5,222 nt of DNA from Paracoccaceae bacterium. Its GTDB lineage: Bacteria > Pseudomonadota > Alphaproteobacteria > Rhodobacterales > Rhodobacteraceae. The translations under genes were made by a program, and so were the position numbers. The notes beneath the pieces are model-generated. The model was not told where the DNA came from. It saw only the letters and a list, made by a program, of their open reading frames with translations, and searched no databases. The stretch lies in assembly GCA_007131945.1 (NCBI GenBank), contig SLPP01000035.1:1-5222 (forward strand), written 5' to 3'. Positions 1 to 5,222 of the stretch are shown here, piece by piece (within the stretch, counting starts at the first letter, position 1; each line of letters starts with the position of its first letter).

Positions 1-100
1 GCCGCGGCACGGTCGCCTCGGCCAGCGGCGGCGCATCGGCCCGGATCGCCTGCAGCCGCCCGTCGCGCGGGGCCCGGGACGCGTCCTTGCCATGGGCCAT
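1..100 (-). CDS. N-terminus of an unidentified protein (cut by window edge)
   Basis: ATG at 100-98 opens a frame that runs to the window edge. It reads MAHGKDASRAPRDGRLQAIR and then an Ala/Pro-rich stretch ending ATVPR, 33 residues in all. About 30 of the 32 codons after the ATG end in G or C, the pattern of real coding sequence in this genome. A Shine-Dalgarno candidate lies just upstream. A second ATG at 93-91 is in another frame that gives an Arg-rich, non-protein-like product. The frame is also open upstream of the ATG, but no better start with a ribosome binding site is seen there. The gene follows the glucan synthase on the same strand after a gap of about 194 bases, so it may belong to the same envelope-glucan locus. 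No signal peptide or known motif is visible in 33 residues, so I assign no function. Confidence 0.6.
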   Translation of the reverse strand, partial: MAHGKDASRAPRDGRLQAIRADAPPLAEATVPR

Positions 101-105
101 GCCCG

Positions 106-116
106 TCCTCGCCTCC
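106..116 (-). promoter_or_regulatory. Shine-Dalgarno for the gene starting at 100
   Basis: On the minus strand the sequence GGAGGCGAGG sits just ahead of the ATG at 100-98. The GGAGG core is 11 bases from the start codon, and the second GAGG core is 6 bases from it. The closer core has standard spacing and supports ATG 100 over the out-of-frame ATG at 93. Confidence 0.6.
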
Positions 117-128
117 AGGGTCCCGCCG

Positions 129-136
129 AACCGGTT
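129..136. promoter_or_regulatory. AACCGGTT palindrome, possible operator
   Basis: A perfect 8-base palindrome lies between the promoter candidate and the ribosome binding site of the second gene, in what would be its 5' leader. A central CG flanked by A/T arms resembles LacI-family operator cores, but the arms do not extend the symmetry, and an 8-mer palindrome can arise by chance. Confidence 0.2.
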
Positions 137-152
137 GCTCGAAAAGCGCGAT

Positions 153-164
153 CTCAGGCTCAGG
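153..164. repeat. CTCAGG tandem pair
   Basis: The hexamer CTCAGG is present twice in a row at 153-158 and 159-164. It overlaps the -10 end of the promoter candidate and the likely transcription start region. It is short and could be chance, or part of a binding site. Confidence 0.3.
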
Positions 165-190
165 TTGCAAGGCGGCGGATTGCCTGTCAA
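162..190 (-). promoter_or_regulatory. Sigma-70-type promoter candidate
   Basis: The minus strand has a perfect TTGACA (190-185), then a 17-base spacer and CAACCT (167-162) in the -10 position. The -35 is consensus and the -10 is weak, which is common in GC-rich alphaproteobacteria, where the -10 is poorly conserved. It lies downstream of the candidate terminator and about 60 bases before the start codon at 100, where a promoter for the second gene would be expected. No transcript evidence is available. Confidence 0.4.
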
Positions 191-209
191 GCAGCGTTCC
201 GGCCCGAAA

Positions 210-260
210 CCACCCGCCCGACGCCGCGCCGGCCGCGGGTGGAAAGCGCCGGCGCGGCGT
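210..260 (-). terminator. Two interleaved inverted repeats after the synthase gene, terminator candidate
   Basis: Two perfect inverted repeats overlap. A 12-bp stem pairs 260-249 (ACGCCGCGCCGG on the minus strand) with 232-221 around a 16-base loop. An 8-bp stem pairs 242-235 (CCACCCGC) with 217-210 (GCGGGTGG). The 5' arm of the 8-bp stem lies inside the loop of the 12-bp stem, so the two probably compete. The 8-bp stem is followed by only TTT, so this is not a classical U-tract terminator. Its position, 35 bases after the stop codon and before a promoter candidate, still fits transcription termination of the synthase gene. Confidence 0.5.
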
Positions 261-278
261 TCCGGCAGGGCAGGGTCG

Positions 279-304
279 GCGTCAGGATACCGCGTCAGGA
301 TACC
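279..304. repeat. 13-bp perfect tandem duplication over the synthase stop codon
   Basis: GCGTCAGGATACC occurs at 279-291 and again, directly adjacent, at 292-304. On the minus strand each copy contains TATCCTGA, so the region holding the stop codon TGA (297-295) is duplicated. The second TGA is 13 bases on and therefore out of frame. Slipped-strand duplication is the likely origin. Confidence 0.85.
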
Positions 305-3300
305 TCGTCGGGCGATCGCGGGCCGCGGCCGGTCGCCCCGGCGCCCAGGCGCGCCCGGACGCGGCGCTCCTGCCCGTCCGGCGGGAAGGGGATCGGGCCG
401 CCCTCCCAGGGCACGCCATCGACCTCGATCCGCAGCAGACCGGTGTCGAGGCCCTCCGCCCTCTCGATGCCCAGCCTGATCCGACCCCCGCCGCGCGACA
501 GGATCGCCTCGATGTGCGGCCAGTCGCGCGGCAGGCAGGGCCGCAGGTCGAGCTTGCCGTCGATCAGCCGCGCCCCGACGATCCCCTCGATGGCGAGCTT
601 CCAGGCCCAGGACGCGGCCCCGGTGTACCAGGTCCAGCCGGCGCGACCGGTATGCGGCGCCGCGCCGAGCACGTCGCCGGGCAGCACGTAGGGTTCTCCC
701 CGGTAGAAGGCGGCGCGCGCGGCGGTATCGCTGCGCCGCACCGGGTTGATGATGTCGAACACCCGCCAGGCGCCGTCGCCGTCGCCGAGCGCGGCGAAGG
801 CGAGCCCCGCCCAGGCGGCGGCATGGCTGTACTGCCCGCCATTCTCGCGCACGCCCGGGGGGTAGGCGCGGATGTAGCCCGGGTAGCGCGGTGTGTGTTC
901 GAAGGGCGGGACGAGCAGCCGCACGAGCCGCGCCCGGTCGTCGATCAGGTGTTCGGAAAGGCTGGCCATCGCCTGCCGGGCGCGCGGCGCCGGGGTCGGG
1001 CCCGAGAGCACCGACCAGGACTGCGCGATCGAATCGATGCGGCATTCCTCGTTCTGTGCCGATCCCCAGGGGATGCCGTCGTCGTCGAAGGCGCGCCGGT
1101 ACCAGGCGCCGTCCCAGCCGACCCTGTCGGCGGTCTCGCGCAGCTGCGCCGCGCGGCTGCGCCAGAGCTCGGCGACGATCCCGCGCCCGGCCCCCGCGGC
1201 GAGATCGGCGAAACCCTCGGCCGCCGCCGCGGCGAACCAGGCCAGCCAGACGCTCTCGCCGCGCCCGTGCCGGCCCACCGCGTCCATCCCGTCGTTCCAG
1301 TCGCCGCCGCCGATCAGCGGCAGGCCCTGGGCGCCCGAGGTGACGCCGCGTTCGAGCGCGCGCAGGCAGTGATCGAGAAGCGGCGCCACCTCGCCCCCGG
1401 CGGCGTAGACGGCGTAGCGGTCCTCCTCGTCGGGCCTGAGTTCGGGCGCGGCGAGGAAGGGCACCGCCTCGTCGAGCACCGCGCGATCGCCGGTCGCCTC
1501 GACATAGCGCGCGGCGACATAGGGCAGCCAGAGCATGTCGTCCGAACAGCGCGTGCGCACGCCGCGGCCCGATGGCGGGTGCCACCAGTGCAGCACGTCG
1601 CCCTCCTCGAACTGGTGCGCCGCGGCCTCGAGCAGATGCGCCCGCACCCGGTCGGGGTCGCCATGCAAGAGCGCCAGCATGTCCTGCAACTGGTCGCGGA
1701 AGCCGTAGGCGCCGCCCGACTGGTGAAAGCCGGACCGGGCGAGGATGCGCGAGGCGAAGGCCTGGTAGAGCAGCCAGCGATTCGCCATCAGGTCGAAAGC
1801 CGGATCGGGGGTGCTGACCCGGACCGCGCCGAGCCGGCGGGACCAGACCTTTGTCACGTCGGCGCGCGCGGCCTCAGCGCGCTCAAGGCTCTGCCAGTTG
1901 CGCGCGAGCCGCAGCGCGTGTTCGGGATCGTCGCCCTGGCCGAGCGCGAAGACCACCCGCTCGGTCGCGCCGGGCGCCAGGTCGAGATGCACCTGGTAGG
2001 CGGCGCAGGGGTCGTCGACCTCGCGCAGCCGCCCGCCGAGATCCCAGGCCAGAAGGCCCGCGGGCGCATCACGCCGCCCCTCGGGTCCGAGGAAGGCGCG
2101 CCGGTCGCAGCTCAGGCTGTGCGGCGGGTGGCTGGCGGTGAGAAACGCGGTGCGGCGGGCGAATTCCGGGTTCCAGCCGCTGCGCGCCAGCAGCGCCCGG
2201 CAACCGGGATCGTAGTCGCAGACGACATGCGGCCGCGCCGCCTCCGTCACCGCGCCCAGCACCCATTCGGCGTAGCAGGTGGCGGTGACGCGGCGGACAT
2301 GCCGGCCGGGATTGGTGAGTTCCAGGACGTAGAGCTTCACCGGCGCGTCGGCGGCGACGAGGACCGCGAGCTTCTGCTCGAGCCCCCGGCTCGCCCGCTG
2401 CCACTCGGTCACGCCGGGCGCATGGGTGACGCGGCAGGCGCCATCGCCGCCGCAGGGGGCGGGGGTCACGCTCCAGATCGCGGCGCTTTCCTCGTCGCGC
2501 AGGTAGACCACCTCGCCCGGCGGGTCGGCGACGGGATCGTTGCTCCACGGCGTCAGCCGGTTCTCGCCGCTGTTCACCGCCCAGGTGAAGCCGCCGCCGG
2601 CCTCGCTGACCACGGTCCCGAAACCGTCATTGGCGATCACGTTGCACCAGGGCTGCGGGGTATGCATCCCCGGCTCCAGATGGATCACGTAGTCGCCGGT
2701 TTCCGGCGCGAAGCCGCCGGTGCCGTTGTCGAACAGCAGATCGCCCGGCCGCTCCGGCCCGGCGACGGGCTCGGGCGGCGGGCCCGGGACCGGGACGAAG
2801 GGCGGTGTCGGCTCGCGGTCCGGCGGCGCCTCCCGCACCGCCTCGGCGAGGCTCGCGCGGCTGCCGTCGATCCAGGCGCGGGCGGCGCCGCGCAGCGCCT
2901 GCAGGGCCGCCTCGCCGATCTGCTCGGAAACCCGCAGATGGATGCCGCCGCGCTCGCCCAGCCCCTCGATCACCCCGGCCTCGCGCATCGCCGCAGACAG
3001 GCGTTGCCGCACCGGCTCGTCATAACCCCCTGCCCCCTCGCGCAGCACGACAAGATCCGCGATCAGCCCGCGCCGGTGCCACCAGCGATGGATCTGCACC
3101 AGCCGGTTCAGGATCGCGTCGGGCGCGTCGTCCGACTTGCTGACGACGAGGATCGGCAGATCGCCCGAAAGCCCCATGCTCCACAGCGCCGGCTGGCCGG
3201 GCAGATCGTCGCGCAAAGCCGGGCGCGGCGGGCGCAGGCCGCGGTCGCCGGTCAACAGCCGGCTGGCGAGGCGCTGCGCCAGCACCAGATCCTCCTGGCC

Positions 3301-5222
3301 GAGCGACAGCCTGCCGGCCTCCATCGCCGCCGCCCGCCGCGCATCGTCGAGCGCCCAGTCGAGCGCCGCCTCGTCGCCATGGCGCCGGGCGAGGTCCAGC
3401 GCCGCGTCGCGCGATCCGGCGGCGGCGGTGACGAAGGCCAGCCGGCAGCGCGCGCCGGGTTCGAGCCGCACGCGCCCCTGCAGCGCGATCACCGGATCGA
3501 GGCTGTGGCCGGGCGTCCCGCCGAGACCCGCCTCACGTCCGGCGACCAGCCCGGCGGGGCGCGCGGCGCTGCCGCCGCGGCCGAGGAAGGCCGCGCGGTC
3601 GGTCTCGAAACCGACCTCGAGCCCGGCGCGACCGTCGCCGAGCAGGCGATGCAGCATCACCGGCGGCCTGTCCTGCGCCCGGCGCGGCCGGCGCGTGAAG
3701 ACCAGCGCGCGCTCGGCCGGCAGGTATTCCGCCGCCACGAACAGCCGGCTGAAGGCCGGGTGGCGTTCGTGGTCCTCGCGCCGCGCCAGCGCCACCTCGG
3801 CGGCGCTGGTCACCGCGATCTCGCGTGCCCGGTCGGTGGTGTTGACCAGCGTCAGCCGCCGGATCTCGACATCGTCGCGCGGCGCCACGCAGATCTCCAG
3901 CGTGGCGTTGATGCCCGCCTCGCGGTGCTGGATCTCCGCCATATGGGCGTGGAAGCGGACCTGCGCCGCGCCGCCGTGCCCCAGCCGCCAGATCGCGCCC
4001 TCCTCGAGATCCTGCAGATAGAGCACCGCGGCGCTGTCCTCGACCGGACCATGGGTCAGGCTGCGGGTCAGTGCCTGGCCCTGCCAGGTGAGGGCGCTGG
4101 CGCCGGCGGTGGTCACCGTGCAGGTGAGCCGCCCGTTGCCGAGGACCAGGATTTCCGGCGGGAAGCCACGCCGCGGCTCCCAGACGCCAAGCGCGGGCAG
4201 CGGCGCGCCGCGGACGAGGTCGGGGACCTCGAAGGCTTCCTCGCGCACCGGCTCGCGCGGGGCGTCCCAGGGCACCCGCTCCTGCAGGAGCAGCGCGATC
4301 GACCGCATCCGCCGGTCGGCGAGGAAGCGCCGCTGCAGCGGGTTCCCGGCCAGCCGGTTGCCGATCGCGGCAAGCAGCATGCCCTGGTGATGCGCCATGT
4401 AGCTCTTCACCGGCGTGAAGCGCGCGCCCGGCCGCTTCCGTTCCGAGGTGAAGTCGGCCGCCTCGTAGAGCCCGTAGGTGCCGCCCAGCCCCATCGCCGC
4501 CAGCTCGCGCAGGTTGCGCACCGCCTCCCGCGGCGCCACGGCAAGCGCCAGGCCGCTGGCATAGGGCGCCACCACGTAGTCGTCCTCGAGCCCCCGCTTC
4601 AGCCCCAGTCCGGGCACGCCGAAGGCCTGGTACTGGTAGACCTGCGCGCTGTCGCGCAGCGCGAAGGCGGATTCCGACACCCCCCAGGGCAGCCCGAGCC
4701 GCGCCGCATAGCGCTGCTGGATCGCCACCGCCGCGCGCTCGCTGCGCCCGATCAGCCGGCCATCCTCGGTCCCCAGCACCAGCGCCGGCATCAGGAACTC
4801 GAACATCGAGCCGTTCCACGACAGCGCCGTGAGGTCGCCGTTGATCTGGCTGACCGGTCGGCCGAGGTGGAACCAGTGCTCGGCCGGCACATCGCGCTTG
4901 GCGATGGCGAAATAGCTCGCCAGCCGCGCCTCGCTGAGCAGAAGGTCGTAATGGTGCGGATCGAGCTGCCCGGCGCCGAGATTCAGGCCGATATGGAAAA
5001 GCCGCCGCTCGCGGTCGTAGAGCATGGCGAAATCCATGCCGTCGGCAGCCGCCCGCGCCCGTTCGGCAAGCCGCTCGAGGTCGCGCAGCAGACCCTCCTG
5101 CGCCGCGCCGCCGGCGGTCAGCGCCGCGTCGAGCCGGTCGAGCCATTCCGCCGCCGCGCCCCCGGCGCCCGACCGGGCCGCGGCGATCTCGCCGCCCAGC
5201 GCGGCGATGCGCGCCGCCGCCC
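295..5222 (-). CDS. ndvB: Cyclic beta-1,2-glucan synthase, C-terminal part (5' end beyond window)
   Basis: This is the C-terminal ~1640 residues of an inner-membrane enzyme that makes periplasmic cyclic beta-1,2-glucans from UDP-glucose (NdvB/ChvB/Cgs family). The frame is open to the window edge. Met at 5037 (residue 1 below) is internal, because the preceding Ala-rich helical codons run into the family motif LYDRERRLFHIGLNL. Residues ~25-245 are the glucoamylase-like cyclisation domain (PF10091; GH189 from memory), with LSEARLASY, INGDLTALSWNGSMFEFLMP and SYMAHHQGMLLA. Conserved Glu36 and Glu122 are catalytic candidates. Residues ~275-545 are a first GH94-type beta-sandwich, and ~580-720 a middle segment with ALWSMGLSGDLPI. 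A Pro-rich linker spans ~737-765. Residues ~768-1050 are a second beta-sandwich (TPQPWCNVIAND, NSGENRLTPWSNDP). Residues ~1070-1540 are the GH94 helical barrel, with GGDWNDGMD at 1244-1252 (the catalytic Asp lies in DWND), ENGGQYSHAAAW and GWTWYTGAASW. In Brucella Cgs the GH94 part trims glucan by phosphorolysis and controls chain length. The full protein in this family is ~2800 residues, so GT84 and the membrane helices lie outside the window. The TGA stop is at 297-295. Family call very sure; symbol by homology. Confidence 0.96.
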   Translation of the reverse strand, partial: AAARIAALGGEIAAARSGAGGAAAEWLDRLDAALTAGGAAQEGLLRDLERLAERARAAADGMDFAMLYDRERRLFHIGLNLGAGQLDPHHYDLLLSEARLASYFAIAKRDVPAEHWFHLGRPVSQINGDLTALSWNGSMFEFLMPALVLGTEDGRLIGRSERAAVAIQQRYAARLGLPWGVSESAFALRDSAQVYQYQAFGVPGLGLKRGLEDDYVVAPYASGLALAVAPREAVRNLRELAAMGLGGTYGLYEAADFTSERKRPGARFTPVKSYMAHHQGMLLAAIGNRLAGNPLQRRFLADRRMRSIALLLQERVPWDAPREPVREEAFEVPDLVRGAPLPALGVWEPRRGFPPEILVLGNGRLTCTVTTAGASALTWQGQALTRSLTHGPVEDSAAVLYLQDLEEGAIWRLGHGGAAQVRFHAHMAEIQHREAGINATLEICVAPRDDVEIRRLTLVNTTDRAREIAVTSAAEVALARREDHERHPAFSRLFVAAEYLPAERALVFTRRPRRAQDRPPVMLHRLLGDGRAGLEVGFETDRAAFLGRGGSAARPAGLVAGREAGLGGTPGHSLDPVIALQGRVRLEPGARCRLAFVTAAAGSRDAALDLARRHGDEAALDWALDDARRAAAMEAGRLSLGQEDLVLAQRLASRLLTGDRGLRPPRPALRDDLPGQPALWSMGLSGDLPILVVSKSDDAPDAILNRLVQIHRWWHRRGLIADLVVLREGAGGYDEPVRQRLSAAMREAGVIEGLGERGGIHLRVSEQIGEAALQALRGAARAWIDGSRASLAEAVREAPPDREPTPPFVPVPGPPPEPVAGPERPGDLLFDNGTGGFAPETGDYVIHLEPGMHTPQPWCNVIANDGFGTVVSEAGGGFTWAVNSGENRLTPWSNDPVADPPGEVVYLRDEESAAIWSVTPAPCGGDGACRVTHAPGVTEWQRASRGLEQKLAVLVAADAPVKLYVLELTNPGRHVRRVTATCYAEWVLGAVTEAARPHVVCDYDPGCRALLARSGWNPEFARRTAFLTASHPPHSLSCDRRAFLGPEGRRDAPAGLLAWDLGGRLREVDDPCAAYQVHLDLAPGATERVVFALGQGDDPEHALRLARNWQSLERAEAARADVTKVWSRRLGAVRVSTPDPAFDLMANRWLLYQAFASRILARSGFHQSGGAYGFRDQLQDMLALLHGDPDRVRAHLLEAAAHQFEEGDVLHWWHPPSGRGVRTRCSDDMLWLPYVAARYVEATGDRAVLDEAVPFLAAPELRPDEEDRYAVYAAGGEVAPLLDHCLRALERGVTSGAQGLPLIGGGDWNDGMDAVGRHGRGESVWLAWFAAAAAEGFADLAAGAGRGIVAELWRSRAAQLRETADRVGWDGAWYRRAFDDDGIPWGSAQNEECRIDSIAQSWSVLSGPTPAPRARQAMASLSEHLIDDRARLVRLLVPPFEHTPRYPGYIRAYPPGVRENGGQYSHAAAWAGLAFAALGDGDGAWRVFDIINPVRRSDTAARAAFYRGEPYVLPGDVLGAAPHTGRAGWTWYTGAASWAWKLAIEGIVGARLIDGKLDLRPCLPRDWPHIEAILSRGGGRIRLGIERAEGLDTGLLRIEVDGVPWEGGPIPFPPDGQERRVRARLGAGATGRGPRSPDEVS

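Noticed and set aside
618..624. Ala at residue 1474 in the GWTWYTGAASW motif, where many GH94 enzymes have Ser (YTGSAGW)
   Set aside because: I cannot say from memory that this Ser is essential in cyclic glucan synthases, and the surrounding motif is intact, so loss of phosphorolysis is not supported.
92..691. A plus-strand frame of 199 codons starting in the intergenic gap
   Set aside because: It is low-complexity Arg/Pro/Ser-rich, runs antisense to the synthase C-terminus and through the hairpin region, and shows no sign of coding constraint.
2440..2470. Cys pair in PCGGDGAC (residues ~862-868) as a possible metal site or disulfide
   Set aside because: Only two cysteines lie in a loop of the beta-sandwich, with no further ligands. 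A disulfide is possible but cannot be supported.
3137..4021. A 294-codon open frame on the plus strand
   Set aside because: It is antisense to the conserved synthase, Ser/Arg/Ala-rich and without a recognisable domain, as expected from GC-rich codon bias.
3533..5146. A 537-codon open frame on the minus strand, overlapping the synthase in another frame
   Set aside because: Its product is Arg/Ala/Gly-rich with no motifs. It is a high-GC shadow of the synthase frame, whose conserved domains occupy the same bases.

Overview
The window comes from a very GC-rich bacterium. Both genes seen are on the minus strand, with codon third positions that are almost all G or C. This, together with a full-length-type cyclic beta-1,2-glucan synthase, points to an alphaproteobacterium, possibly Rhodobacterales or Rhizobiales-like. 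The assignment is inferred from gene content and composition only.

Positions 295-5222 (about 94% of the window) hold one reading frame on the minus strand. It is the C-terminal part of a giant cyclic beta-1,2-glucan synthase (NdvB/ChvB/Cgs family). The frame has no stop up to the window edge at 5222, so the real start and the membrane-embedded GT84 glycosyltransferase part lie outside the window. The visible part carries, in order: an Ala-rich helical lead-in, the glucoamylase-like cyclisation domain, a first GH94-type beta-sandwich, a conserved middle segment, a proline-rich linker, a second GH94-type beta-sandwich, and the GH94 (alpha/alpha)6 phosphorylase domain with its GGDWNDGMD catalytic motif.

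Positions 101-294 are intergenic. Reading in the direction of transcription (descending coordinates), they hold a 13-bp tandem duplication that straddles the synthase stop codon, then two interleaved inverted repeats (12-bp and 8-bp perfect stems) that could act as a terminator. After these come a TTGACA promoter candidate, an AACCGGTT palindrome and a Shine-Dalgarno sequence.

Positions 1-100 hold the first 33 codons of a second minus-strand gene of unknown function. The hairpins and the promoter candidate suggest that it is transcribed separately from the synthase gene, although read-through is possible.

I see no RNA genes, mobile elements or CRISPR arrays. Apart from the small intergenic structures this is an ordinary cell-envelope glucan locus, and I found no evidence of a previously undescribed system.
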